Program-made: the position numbers and the translations under genes | Assembly: GCA_028554645.1 (NCBI GenBank) | Contig: JAQOOI010000073.1 | Location: 62,001-126,000 of the forward strand | DNA from: Omphalotus guepiniiformis | Taxonomy: Eukaryota > Basidiomycota > Agaricomycetes > Agaricales > Omphalotaceae | Length of the DNA: 64,000 bases | Direction of reading: 5' to 3' | Shown: positions 1 to 11,966 of the stretch, piece after piece | How positions within the stretch are numbered: the first letter of the stretch is position 1 | Layout of the letters: each line of letters starts with the position of its first letter | Notes under the pieces: model-generated | Databases searched by the model: none | What the model saw: only the letters and a program-made list of their open reading frames with translations | What the model was told of the DNA's origin: nothing

Positions 1-1258
1 TTCTGTGGCGTGGTCATTTTACGGGAAGCGGGTCAGAGAAAAGCGTTAATCTCTCGATCAACGGGGGAGTAGGTGAACCTCACTCATTTTCTCTGCATGT
101 AAAGTTTATTGATTTCCGGCCTCTTTCAGCCTTTGTTGCGAGCGTTTGGTTGAATGACGTGTTCCTCAACACAACCTTTGGAAAGTGAGCCTCGTGTACA
201 TCGTCTCGGATTGAACGGTGTCTAATACTTCTCGGATTAGTTCATCTAACAACCTAAATAGAATCGAAGAGACGGACGAAGTGTTCAATTTCCCGGTCAA
301 TTCGGTCTTAGTGGGCCAAGACAATGTTATCACGGTTGTGCAGGACAATATGCCCAATGTCCTTTGCACCGGTTGTTGCAACTAAATATGACTGTGATAT
401 AGGACAATATGGGACTTAACGAAACTGACAGTCAGTGAGGTTCATTTCCGTTCTGTGCGGGGATATGCAGGTAGTTTCATTTCAGATACGAACAACGACC
501 CAAAAAGCCCCCGAGGCGTTCGAGGGTTCCAGCTGAATACGGGTAACTTCACTGAATGGAGAGTGCAAGGCAAGATTGGTGGATACAAACAGTTGGTTTC
601 CTCATGCTCGTATCTACATAGTCACATAGCAAACTGACTTCGATTTTTCAGCTATATCGATAAAACACGAGGTATCTTAAATGAAGGCGGCTTATATGGA
701 GAGCGAAGAGGATGGCATCTCCCTGGATTTGATGTCTCCACTTGGGAGTCAAGAGCGCTGTCTTCCGGCCTTCCTGGTCGGAAGGCTGGTGTAGGCTTCT
801 TCGTTACCACGTTCACCCTGGATATCCCACGAGGGTACGACGTCCCCATGTCATTTGTGTTTACGGAAGGTCTGGGCCATCCATACCGCGCGATTCTGTT
901 TGTGAATGGGTGGATGATGGGAAAGAGAGTGGCTAATCTTGGGTGCGTGATGTGCTCATTTCTGATACCTTGCTGAGTAAAACTGTCTTCCCCCAGCCCT
1001 CAAGCAAAGTTCCCAGTCCACGAAGGGATTCTGAATTACAAGGGCAGAAAGTAAGCTGTTCAATGCACGAGGTGTCAATTCTGCAACTAAAACCTGTAAT
1101 CGACATTTAGTACACTTGCTATTGCCCTCTGGGCAATGGTTCCAGACGTTGAAATCGCACCGCGGTTGCAACTTGTCGTAGATGGCACCTTCGATGGAGG
1201 GCTAGATATCACAACAAATAATCCAGTTTGGTCCCCTGAAGGAAGGGAAGGTACTTAG
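1..1258 (+). CDS. Beta-galactosidase, GH35 family (3' part only)
   Basis: C-terminal part of a secreted GH35 beta-galactosidase, which removes terminal beta-galactose from oligo- and polysaccharides outside the cell. The window opens inside the gene, so the catalytic barrel is missing. Coding sequence starts in frame 3 at base 3 (LWRGHFTGSGSEKSVNLSING) and runs through about six short introns. Joined exons give FVASVWLND, then the typical jelly-roll segments GLGHPYRAILFVNGWMMGKR and FPVHEGILNYKGRNTLAIAL, and stop at TAG 1256-1258. The AAT codon of GRNTLA is split by an intron (AA|T), which confirms that join. One intron near 350-405 is unresolved because GACAATATG occurs on both sides of it. 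No frameshift was seen. The family call is strong; substrate preference cannot be told. Confidence 0.9.
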
Positions 1259-1415
1259 AAGGCGGTAAGATACAAAAATTTTCTCTTGGAACACTTTATT
1301 CTATAACATTGCATGTATTCTTGAAGGTGAACACTGGCCATCTCACAAGCTCATCGTAGTCGCGCTACGATACCCTTTCATACACATGGTGTATGCAGAC
1401 AGTTCATGTATGTTT

Positions 1416-3915
1416 TCACCAACTAAGGCGGGAGAAATGAACATCCACTCTAGGAGAACAGAACGACCTCGACGTACCCATAATTCTCAGTATGCAAGAA
1501 AAGATCACTGCACGCTCCGTACCCATCTGCAATTGCCAACTGGCACTCTCCTACTGCGTTGCGAACATCATACAGGAATGAGTCTGGGCCGCAGGCTATG
1601 GGACTCATCAGCTAGCGCCAAGAGTATGATCGTTGGTACATGTTAACGCACCTACGACAGCGATTGTTCCGTTCTTCGTTCGACAAGCCTCATTGACAAT
1701 ATGTGGAAGATTAGGGCGTCCGATAAAGAAAGAAAGTTCCTTCTGTAGATCCGTCTGACTCTCGTCTTCAAGCTTATCATCCTTTAGCGCCGAAGATGTT
1801 GTTTGCGTAACGTGAACCTGGATCTTGATACCACACTCTTTAGCTTTTGCGAGAGAAGTTTCGAGCCAGCTAATCGTATCTATATACCAAGTCAGATTAT
1901 CTGAATCGTAAAACATATCGAAAGAAAAGGATATCCACCGATATTTCTCACAGCGAGAACAAATTCGATGTGCTTGCATCTTATCTTTCCCTCCGCATGG
2001 ATGTTCTGGACCAATTCCAGGAGTAGAGGAATCGTAAATGAGGCACCTGGCAAATAATCATGAGTATGAGAATGAAATATACACCGTGCTAATGAATACA
2101 CCCACCACTGCCACCAGCGAACAGATACACATTATCAAACGTCTTCAACGACGCAGGAGCACCACCATACGGTCCATCAATCCACACTCGTCCAACGGAG
2201 CACGCAGGTTTACCCTCCACCCTCCTCGCCAGTGCTTTAGTGATACCTCCATGAACATTGAACACCAATTCAATCTCTCCATCACCCGAAAGCGACGCAA
2301 TCGTGAACGGGTGTGAGCTGAACGTATGAATGCCCAAGTTGAGGAATCGGATGAATACGTGTTGACCTGGTGTCCACTTGAACCTGGGAGAAGCGTGCAC
2401 GGTGAGTTTGAGCATGTTATGGGAGATTAGCTCGACGGTAGCAGGTAATCCTATGCCGCTGTTGTACAACGTTCGGATGATTCGCGTGAAGTACGCTAGG
2501 AAGTATATCGCTGCTGTGGCCCAGAAGTAATCCCTGTGTATCTCGTGAAGATCAACGTATGAGGTTGTACTGACAATGCTCACCATGATGATAAGGTGTA
2601 GTTGACATGTATAAACAGGAAAATCATGAAGATACTCGCGGCTCTGTGTTTTGCAACTTATTCGCTAAATCTCAACAACATCATGGGGAAAGGCTTACAT
2701 GAAATGGAGCCTGAGACAATTCAACATCAGCATCGAGTACAGCGACCAAAGAGTATCAATAGCACTTACTTCTTGAAAAACTCATAATACGGATTGCGAA
2801 AATATCCCCATGACATGAGCATTAGATAAGTCTATCACAAAACAATTTGGTCACAACACGACGAAATTCGTTTGGACACACCTGCGGAACCAAAGCTGCA
2901 ACGCCCGTCCAATAGGGTTGTGTAGTATTCCAGTTCTCCTCCATCTCACCCATCGCTATGCTCTTGACGATGAACGGGAACGTATGGATCAGAGACGTGA
3001 TATCTACGACGACATAGACTTTCATCACAGTACGTCTCCTTCATAATGGAGATAACTTACACATAAAAACCGCCGACCATCGATGGAAGACTTGCAGTTT
3101 CTCATGCGAAGTACCAGTGATCAAGGCAATCCAATTTACTTTCGTCGCAAACGCACTAAGCAAGGCCCCGACATCGTTATCATCTATATGGGCAAACGGT
3201 ATTGACTCGACGTACATCATAAAAGGCATAATCGCAATCGAAATCCATCCCGTCCGAGTAGCAATCGGTTGACTATCACCCATGGCCATGTTAGGCCAAT
3301 AATACGGCCGAGCTGCGAACGTCAAACCTTATAAACGATGAATCAGAGTGAGAAAAGTGACAAGGAGCTGGAGATGGGAGTAACAACTGACTCATGAGGA
3401 ACGTGAACATCCCTGCTACGCCGATAATCGCAGCCAAAGGAGGCGAGTACCAGTTAAAGCGCTGGATGCGGTATTGCACTGCTAGAGTAAACCTTCCAAT
3501 GGCAACGAACCTGTCGAAGATACTAGGGGAAACTTTGACAGACTCGGGAGCCTTCGAGACATTCCTGCAACAAGTCATTCTATCATCTCTTGGAAGTGTA
3601 TACGACGGAACTGAATCACCTTCTTCGTAACCAATAAATCGCATTTAAGAGCGTCAAACAGGCGATTCCGGAGCAGAAAAAGATAATCGTAGCCTGTGCG
3701 TAATCCCAGTCCGCGGTATACCACTAGAGTCCCGGATGCCTGTTCACGTAACCAATCTCCCCAAGAGTACGAGCGAAACTTACGTTGTGCCACTTTTCGC
3801 GAATGAGTTGAAACTGTGCCGAGGTCAACCCAGAATCGGGATCATACTCGGTAGAAAAAGCATGAGATGTGTGCCATACGACAGGCTCCGTCAACCAAAT
3901 TCGACCCATTATCAC
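1416..3915 (-). CDS. Ferric/cupric reductase transmembrane component (FRE/NOX-like)
   Basis: Membrane flavocytochrome that moves electrons from NADPH through FAD and two hemes to extracellular Fe3+ or Cu2+. Visible in order: a luminal N-terminus ending EKWHNWYTADWDYAQ; a first membrane helix (ATIIFFCSGIACLTLLNAIY); the ferric-reductase heme domain with TGTSHEKLQVFHRW and LIHTFPFIV (heme histidines); a helix IFMIFLFIHVNYTL; an FAD domain with WTPGQHVFIRF and HPFTIASL; an NADPH domain ending in ACGPDSFLYDVRNAV. About ten introns, several with perfect GTAAGT sites; the last joins TATGG|TTGGTGA to end in YGW. The start at 3915 (MIMG or MGRI) is the first ATG in the N-terminal exon. A further upstream exon at about 4050-4340 is possible. 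Head-to-head with the copper transporter at 5246. No broken motif seen. Confidence 0.9.
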
Positions 3916-5245
3916 AAGTTCACGCGAAAGAGAAGTGGGAACAAAGCTGGTGTCCGCGTTCAGCGAAGACTAAACTACACAGCAATATATAAATGTCCGG
4001 TAATCGGGAAGGGACTTTGGAATGGTGACCAAAATAACACATCCAAAGGTACCCCAAACAGCCAAAAGCAAATTCCATGCCACGGAAAAGGCCCCTGGCC
4101 AGCACCCCCAACGTTTGTACATTCAACCGTGCCAAAGCTACACCACTCGAGCTGGCTTGTTTCATTGAAAACGGTCACCACACCATGACATCGACATGCC
4201 GGAGCAATGCCAGCGGGCATCTCGGAATTTCGTGCCTGCCACCGCATGCAACGAGCGGGGGATATCGGGGAGAAATGCTGCGGAAGAACATTCCAGAACA
4301 CCCGAAGTAATGGCGACCAATGGGAGTAGCCCACGAAGAGGAATCGAGGGGGGACAAGAGCATCGATCCAGGGTCTTGAGCTGGTCTTGAGTTACTTGTC
4401 GGATGGTAACAATCATCGGATATATGAATATGCTTGATGGTCGAGACCAGGGTGAGACAACGGGGGGTAGGTTGATCGAGCTGGTTCTGCAGTTTGCATG
4501 ATGGACGGCGAGCAAAGACTAAGCTAACAGGTGAGCGAGGGAAAGGGGGTGGATGAATGATGACTCACTTGAGCAGAGATACGTCTTCACAGACCTGGTA
4601 GAAGGACCAACAGCGACTTATATCTGAAGTAGAGGATGACAGAAATCCGAAGACAACAACGAGCGTAGCCTTGAGTAGATCTTGAGGGAAGGTTCTTGAA
4701 TAATTATTCGCTCCGACCAATAAGCAGTGTATTCTTGAACTATTCCAGCTTTTACAAGAGCTTCAGAATGTTGTCAAGCGATAGAGTACGCGTTGAGGAA
4801 GGTCGCAAAGAGTAGGAACAAGGAGGAGAGAAGATACGAAGATGGAGGGCAAAAGAAAAGAAAGGTTTCCGCGTTTCTCCTCCTTATATACGAAAGCAAT
4901 GTTTGGTGGGTTGGGCCGGCTCATGAGCTGTTTATGCCTTGCGCCAAAATGCCATTGGCTACTCACCGTGTGAAACTCACGTTCGGCACGAAAAATCTAG
5001 TTTCGGTCATTTCCGGTTCGATTTCTGCCGCTTTGGTTCGCTTGCTGAACCGAACTATCCTCTTTCTTTCGAACTACCATGGCTCGTCTCTCAGATGAAA
5101 TATAAATGCCCCGTAATCGACTAAGTAAACCCCCAGGAACTGATTACTGTATCAGAACTCCTTCGTTTCCCCTGCTAGACCTCAAAGGCCCTCACCGTAA
5201 GGCCTTTCCTTTTGCCCTCACCCTCTCAGCGAGTCGTTTCAAGCC
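3916..5245. promoter_or_regulatory. Shared divergent promoter region of the reductase and copper-transporter genes
   Basis: About 1.3 kb between the reductase (-) and the CTR gene (+). It holds an open stretch on the minus strand (about 3975-4334) that could be an upstream reductase exon. One TTTGCTC heptamer lies on the minus strand at 4510-4516, identical to the core of the yeast Mac1 copper-response element. A GCTGA core lies at about 5044. Single 7-mers and 5-mers are expected by chance, so these are only candidates. The 5' leader before the CTR ATG is pyrimidine-rich. Confidence 0.35.
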
Positions 5246-5920
5246 ATGGACTCTATGAACATGACGGACAGCGGGTCTAGCACGAACATGACTAGCTCAG
5301 CTTCATCTGATTCGATGACTATGACGATGATGATGGTGCCATACCTCCACTTCACCAAGGGAGATACCTTAATTTTCAAGTCAATCGTCCCCTCTTCACC
5401 AGGCGCAATCTTCGGAGCATGTCTTATTTTCTTTCTTCTCGGTATTCTAAGCCGCTGGCTTCACGCTTTCCGTCGTGGACTTGAACGTCGGCTTGTACTC
5501 CGGTAAGGTTTCTTCCTTCTCTAAACGTAACGTTAAAGGACTAATGATGTACCCCCTCGATGCAGCTCTACTCAACTCAGCAGTCGGTACCCCAGTTCTA
5601 CTATCCAAGGCGAAGATTCGAGCAGTAGTAAAGATGATCGAGCTTTGAACCACGACCCTTCCCAATGTTGTGCGCCCCCCAAGTCGAGATTTATTCTCTC
5701 TCACGAGCTATCTCGCGGGGCAACGACAGGTTGTGCTGAGACGCTGCATTACCTTCTGATGCTCGTCGTCATGTAAGTTCTTTGATACCTCAGGTTTTGC
5801 ACCTACTCATTCTGATCGTCAACGGGGTTCTATAGGACGTTTAATGCGTCATATATCATCAGCATCATCGTAGGTACCATTATTGGTGAAGTTGCTTTCG
5901 GTAGACTCCATCGCCGATGA
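5246..5920 (+). CDS. CTR-family high-affinity copper transporter
   Basis: Small trimeric membrane channel that imports Cu(I). Three exons: 5246-5502, 5566-5772, 5836-5920. The N-terminus is rich in methionine (MDSMNMTDSG, then TMTMMMVPYLHF), the extracellular copper-binding region of this family. TM1 is about residues 53-70 (GAIFGACLIFFLLGILSRWL). A hydrophilic loop follows, containing a CC pair (SQCCAPP). TM2 carries the copper-selectivity motif MxxxM (LLMLVVMTFN) and TM3 the packing motif GxxxG (IIVGTIIGEVAFGR). The protein ends in HRR. Introns have GTAAGG/GTAAGT donors. It is divergent from a metalloreductase, which would supply its Cu(I) substrate. Length, about 180 residues, is normal. 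Confidence 0.95.
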
Positions 5921-6214
5921 GCACACTTGAAGACTTTCTTTGTACAACTTTATGGGCTACATCCATCTTTTGAGGCTTGTTGTATATTAAATGAACACCT
6001 TCTCGTTCCCTGGGACTTTAAAAATTACTTGCTCCTGATCTGTGAACATATCACCTTTCTCCTTTGTCGACCATCCCTCCTCCTCCTCCTCGTCCTTGCT
6101 TCCCAGCGTGGCATTCACAGACCCGCCGAGAATATTCGACTCGTGAAGTATCCCCTAAACCAAACCAAACACCACATCTGACAACAACAACAGGAGGCGG
6201 GGCTGTAGTAGACG

Positions 6215-6695
6215 ATGCCACAATCCGACGAGCCTTATACAGATCTGGACGATATCATCTTCGATATGAGATCGCAAGGAAACTTAAACCACGAGGACAG
6301 CTCGACCTTGGATTTCGACCGTTGGATAAAGGTCATCGACGAAATGCTTTTACGCCTCGAAAGCAGGGATCATAACACCCAGGTGCATACGCGGAACAGG
6401 CAGCGCCAAAATTACGTGTTTATGGGATGGATGCAGAGTTAAAATGAAGGTTCAGAACTATGTGAAACATTTCAATGCCTATCATCACCCGTACGGGAGG
6501 CTGTATTGCGAATGGTGCGGCAGAGGTTTCGTGCAAGTGGATAGGGGGTATAAAGATCATGTAAATGGGGGCGTTTGCCGGAAAGTTGGAGGTGGTCCGA
6601 GAGGGAGAAACGGGAATCCGATTAAGGTCGACGAGGACGTTGAAGATGTCGATGGACGACAGCCTGCACCTGTGAAGATGGCTAGAATGAGTTGA
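6215..6695 (+). CDS. Candidate small zinc-finger protein, exon structure unresolved
   Basis: Two open stretches in different frames. The first (6215-6442) is acidic at its start and then FDRWIKVIDEMLLRLESRDH. The second (6444-6695) holds YCEWCGRGF, then HVNGGVC, a CxxC...HxxxxxC pattern like a degenerate C2H2 finger, followed by a basic/acidic tail. A possible 54-nt intron (GTGCAT..GCAG, about 6382-6435) would remove the in-frame stop of the first part, but the simple join leaves TAA in phase. Either the splice is different, there are two small proteins, or the gene is damaged. No family recognised. Confidence 0.35.
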
Positions 6696-7470
6696 TGACT
6701 TGTCTGACTTGATTTGGATGGACTTACCTGTAGTATATATGCGGACTCGACTGTATGGATTATTGATTTTGTATCGTTAGCATTGTAACATTATCGTTTG
6801 CAAGATTTAGAAAAGTTGAGATGAGAGGGCGGCTGGCTGTGAGAGTGTGTGTTGAATCTGGAAGCCGAAGCTTGGTTTAGGGCAGGCGCATGCGGTTGGA
6901 GGGAAGTATTACTAAGCGACGCGCGACCGGAAATCATTCTCCACCGGCCTTCTTCTGGCCTTCTTCGTTCTTCTGTATGTGATGTACTGCGGGTGTAATT
7001 CTGCACACATACGCCATGGACTTCACCGCTGTAACCATCCCCACTTGACAAAATCTGTCGGTGAAATTTGACCTTCACTGGAGCTCTACAGCCGTAATAG
7101 ATTTGGAGCTGAGACGGTGAAAGATTATCGAATAACCGTCGGAAATGGACCTTTGACGAGAAGAAGGCTCCACTTATGAGGTGGTTGACTGGAGAGGTAA
7201 AGGATTTCGATTATGGGTGAGTTGTATGCGGAGTTCTCTTATTGTGACAAGTCTGAACCTTTTTTTTGTTTTGTAGATATGCGATTCATGCGACTATATG
7301 CGCAATATTCGCGTATGAATCACCATTGAATATCGAAAATCTTCGACTCATCCTCCGCACGACGGTGTGCTTCGATTTACTTCAAGGCATTTATTACCTG
7401 CAAAGGTCGCCGAAAAACAACTGTTTACATGGAATACGTATGTAGCAATCCCTAGGGTGACCCCCGTTGG
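6696..7470. other. Intergenic stretch, nothing recognised
   Basis: No conserved coding motif on either strand. Short open frames here have no family signature and no clear splice partners. Confidence 0.4.
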
Positions 7471-7699
7471 GCCTCCACATACGAACTTCCCGCTCCTTCC
7501 TGCTCCAAGCCTTCATCGCTCTTAGATAAACAACGACGTTTCACTCGAACCTCAAAGCAAAAAACACTCCACAACACCCTCGTAGCCTCCAGATACGACA
7601 TCTCCGCTCCTTCCCGCTCCAACCCTTCACTGTGTTTAGATAAAAACCGACGTTTCACGCGAAGCTCAAAGCAAAAAATAAACTTCACAAAACCCTCCA
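7471..7699. repeat. Two tandem copies of a 114-bp unit
   Basis: Unit 1 starts at GCCTCCACATACGA (7471) and unit 2 at GCCTCCAGATACGA (7585). They share GCTCCTTCC, TTAGATAAA, CGACGTTTCAC and CAAAGCAAAAAA. The period of 114 is exactly 38 codons, so the minus strand stays open across both copies, with FELRVKRRFLSK in one and FEVRVKRRCLSK in the other. It lies about 260 bp before the carboxypeptidase start. No function known. Confidence 0.8.
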
Positions 7700-7960
7700 G
7701 ACGAACCTGTCGTGAAACCAAGCTCCGCGGGACGTTTCACGAAGTTTTACACTCATGGAAACTGTAGTCGACTACAAGACGGAAAGAAGAAAAGAAGAGT
7801 GTCCTCTACTACACTACCTCATACCTTCATACCTTATATACCTAATAAGCTATATGCACACACGTGATCGTTTACAACACACCACATATAAAACTCACCT
7901 ATATACCCCACAAACCAAACCTCTCCCCGTTCATTGCCTAGCCGCCTAGCCTACTCCGAT

Positions 7961-10542
7961 ATGCCTGGGATCTACAAAACACTCTCTATCATTCCATCGC
8001 TATTCGTTATTCTATCCTCTTTCACCGTATATGGGCACCACACTCCGCTATTCCAAAACGCCGACACAAGTGCAAATCTTAACATCCGGAACGAAAATTC
8101 GACGGCCTCTGGCAGCTTGACGTTCGTGAAGAATTCAGGCATCTGTGAGACTGTTGAAGGTGTGGGTCAATCCTCTGGATATATCAATCTCGAAGGTAAT
8201 AACTCTTTTGTGAGTTCATCTTCATCAATGCATTTCCTAGCGTGCGTTCTATTGATACTTGACCCCTTCTAGTGGTTCTGGTTTTTCGAGTCTCGAAATG
8301 CGCCTGATACCGACCCGTTCGTGCTTTGGTAGGATTCTAAGATAATCTATGTGATTCTGATTTTGTAACGCTTACGCACCGGTTGAAGGTTGAACGGAGG
8401 ACCGGGATGTTCGTCGATGATTGGTCTTTTCGCAGGTAACTTCCCATTGGTGGCTTCCCTCCTCGTTTCACGTTGATCGTATTTGCAACAGAGCATGGAC
8501 CATGTACTGTCAACTCTGACCAAAATTCAACGTCGATCAATCCTCACAGGTTAGTCAAATGTTGATACATGACGAAGTCAGGGTACTAATAATGTTTTCA
8601 CAGTTGGAACAACTATAGTAACAGTACGTCCCATCACGAATTTCAATGATCTTCCGATTCGATTCAGTTAACGCCGAGTTCTTCGGAGTAGTTCTCTACC
8701 TCGATCAACCTTTCGGTGTAGGACTCTCCACCGGCGTTCAAATCGACAATACCACACACGCAGCGACCTACGTCTGGTCAGCATTTCAAGTACTCTTCAA
8801 AAGTGAAGAGTTTTCCAAGTACAGTAATCGACCGTAAGTCACAGTGCGCAGCGAGGGAGGGTTGAATTTTCATCTGATTTCTATACCCGAATCAGGTTCG
8901 TACTCGCAACAGAAAGCTACGGAGCGCGATTTGGTCCTGTTTTCATCAACTACTTTGATTCTCAAAATCAACTGATTGATGAAGGAAAGTTGGACGGCGT
9001 GAAGGTCGTTGCATCTGGTTTGATCATTAACGAGTACGGTATTTTCTTGACAACTTCCAGTCAGTCAGTTATTCATGTTCTCACTTGGCAAAACTTTTTT
9101 CTGTTCTATTGCTCTTCTTCTCCCGCACGGTCGTGACGGTCTACAAACAAACGTAGCGGCAAACACGATCCGATGATTGGAATGTCAAGTCTTATCAGTT
9201 TCGTCAAGGATGCCCCTGGGTATGGTCAACTGACAAGTGACAAAGTTGTATCTCAAATCACCGCTGCGTTCGAGAATACCTGTCAGGACCTGCTTCAGAA
9301 CTGTTACGACACTGATCCTTTAGAGGAGGGTGCAGCTCAGTTGTGTTATACCGCGATAACAAATTGTGTGCGTTATCTTCCTTCTTGTTCCTGGTTCTTT
9401 TGGCAAAAGTCTTGATTGGGTTCATATCTACAGACTACGACAATATATACTCCAGCCATAGGAAATCGTGACCCAAGTTTCTTGCTAGTCAACGAATCAC
9501 AAAGATCAATACCTTCCAAGAACTACATCGAATACATTACACAACCAAATATTCAGGATATCATAGGCGTTTCTCTTATTCCAGGGCATGAGTTCAGTGA
9601 ACAATGCAGTTCCAGTGTCAAAGCAAGGTTCTCGCGGTCTGGAGAGGTGAGTGTATACTAAGCTCGCCGTCGTTTCAAGAGGGTCTAGATTGGGGGCTGA
9701 CATGTGGATAGACGGGAAGGAGTTTCTTGCCAGACTTGGCTGTACTTGCTGATTCGAAATTTCCTATTCTTATATGGGTATGTCATTTCTTCCTTTCTTT
9801 CTTACACTCCGTCAGTCAGTTCTGTACATTTTCTGATCACAAGAGTTCCTTATGTAGGCTGGTGATGCCGACATAAAGTATGTGTTTACCGTTCCGTTCC
9901 GAGTCTAGGCTCCAGCGCCAGCTCTCTTTTTCCCTGGCTCCCGCGGCCTCTGACGCAATCATCCTCTGATTCCTCGTTCTTTCTTTCCACTTTCCAGAGC
10001 GAACTGGCTAGGCGTCCACCGGTCGATGGTTGAGATGTCGTGGTACGGGAATTCAACGCTCAACAATACATCACTCACGAATATGACAATTGATGGAGAA
10101 ACCGTTGCTCAGTATAAAGTTGTTGACAACTTTTCTTTTGCGTAAGTTGTTGCCTTGAAGTTTGTTCTCGATTCTTTCTGTATACCATACCATACACCCA
10201 ATCCTCCCCGCGCCCTTCTCCCGTTCTATTTATTATTGCGGCCGCGACCGAGGGGGACCATACGCTGACTTTCTGGGCTCTTGTGATCCATTCAATTCTC
10301 AAAATTTATATTTAGACGCGTTTTTGGGGCAGGTCATAATCTTGTAAGTATATGTATTCGTTCATTGTATCTACGGGTACCTACCCCTCACACCGCGCGC
10401 GCCGTAACTGATGATTGAATTGTTGTTGTTGTTGTTGTAGCCCGCATACAAACCACATGTAGCCCAAGTGATATTTTCACGGTTCATTGCGAACGAGACG
10501 TTACTAGACTCTGTTGTTACTACAGAGAAAGCAGGACTTTGA
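7961..10542 (+). CDS. Secreted serine carboxypeptidase, S10 family
   Basis: Removes C-terminal residues from peptides in the secretory path or outside the cell. It opens with a signal peptide (MPGIYKTLSIIPSLFVILSS). The S10 oxyanion motif WLNGGPGCSSMIG is made by an intron join near 8333/8390. Then come YLDQPFGVGLS, the nucleophile Ser in ATESYGARFGP, the catalytic Asp in WAGDADIKANWLGVHRSM and the catalytic His in VFGAGHNL. The His exon is tiny (about 10313-10346): the 170-nt intron before it joins GC|A CGC GTT. The last exon gives PAYKPHVAQVIFSRFI and stops at 10542. At least eleven short introns. The start at 7961 is chosen because the signal peptide begins there; an earlier in-frame ATG at 7934 is less likely. 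All catalytic residues are present. Confidence 0.93.
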
Positions 10543-11932
10543 TTCAGATATATACAGTACCTTACGGGTTGCCAAGTATCTCTTAGCCTAGTCTAGACAT
10601 AGATGATAGACGGAGACCTTTTTGTTCGTTCAAATGTGTATAAAAAACGAGGGGGAACTTGAAGTGATGTAGGTGATCATGAATGATGGATAGATTCACT
10701 GGCAATTACAGTAAATACTACACACGTTGACTACTATAGTAATTTATACCCTTATCCTGACTTGCTTCGAGCAGTTATGAGATTGGAACATTACATGCAA
10801 CGCCGTCTTTTTCATTCTACGCCACAGAAGTTCAGAACAGAACAGAACAGAAAGGTTGAAGATGACTTGGCAATGGTATGTTTTTAGAGCGTGAGGGAGA
10901 TATTCCGAATATAGAAGTTATTTCGTGGGATAATTGTTGAATGACGCTGGTGTCAGCGATGCAAGCGTCACCAGCTTCGTAACGTTGTAACGTTAACCCT
11001 TTTATTTCTGTTCTCGCCGGTCGCTTCAAAGTAATAATAATACTCCTCAAAGTAGTCCCCGTGTCCGTGATATTTCTAAAGATTCAAATATTCACCTGGG
11101 GCTGGAAGTAGACTCGGAAGTCCGTGCTTTGCGCCCTAACGTGATGTTGTATACAGGCTGTAGGTCCTACGGCAACATATCAATTGATATTTGGTATGTA
11201 CGTTCAACTGTTATGAACACAACACCAAAGACTGAAATAGGCCGTGAGAACGAGGCGAGGGTTTGGAGGAAATAACCTGACTCGGAGTTGATTCGACCGA
11301 CGACGAAATAGGATTCAGAAATATCAAATGAGAAACTCAGCTCAAATGAAACTGAAATGGTTTTGAAATGTCCGAGAGTTGAGACTACTTGAGGTGAAAC
11401 AAGTAGGAGTCCCAAATGTCCGTAAGGTCCGATATGAGTCCGACTCATCAGGAGGAGAATCATTATTGACTGTTACATCAATGCACCGAGGTCTTGGCTG
11501 TATACATATACTCGCCTGACGGTAGCTGTAGGTGCGTACCGTACTGTCCGCATTGTGGAGCTTGAACTGATGTTTGAAGAGAAGACACCTTGCGTGAAGC
11601 GAAATCACTTGTTTCAGCGCTCACTTTTCCTTTCAAAGAGCGTTCGGTTGAGCAGGTGTTTAATTTTCATTCGGAACTGAGATCTTATGGGGTAGGGTAC
11701 GGTTGAACGATCAATCAATACATGTGGTGCTTCATTCAAAGTTTTAAGCAAAAACCCTGGAGCTTAGTGAGCAATCACAGAGAATCACAGTCGGTCACTA
11801 GACTAATACTTATTGCAACTGACCCCTATCGTCACGTCCTCTTCTGGGAGATGGCCGAGGTTGTTTCTTGCGTTCCGAATATGCTTGATGAAAGCCTAAC
11901 TGAAACGAGGCATCCGAGTCAGTATAAAACCC
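10543..11932. other. Long intergenic region, nothing recognised
   Basis: About 1.4 kb between the carboxypeptidase and the catalase promoter. Only short open frames without motifs. The AACAG run at 10835-10855 is a trivial short repeat. Confidence 0.4.
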
Positions 11933-11939
11933 CCCCCAC
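11933..11939 (+). promoter_or_regulatory. TATA box of the catalase gene
   Basis: TATAAAA lies 28-34 bp before the catalase ATG at 11967. That predicts a very short 5' leader. Confidence 0.55.
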
Positions 11940-11966
11940 ATGTTTCTTCTGTGTCACTTCAACGAG

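Noticed and set aside
10415..10440. (TTG)n run as a microsatellite of interest
   Set aside because: It is the pyrimidine-rich end of the last carboxypeptidase intron, too short to matter.
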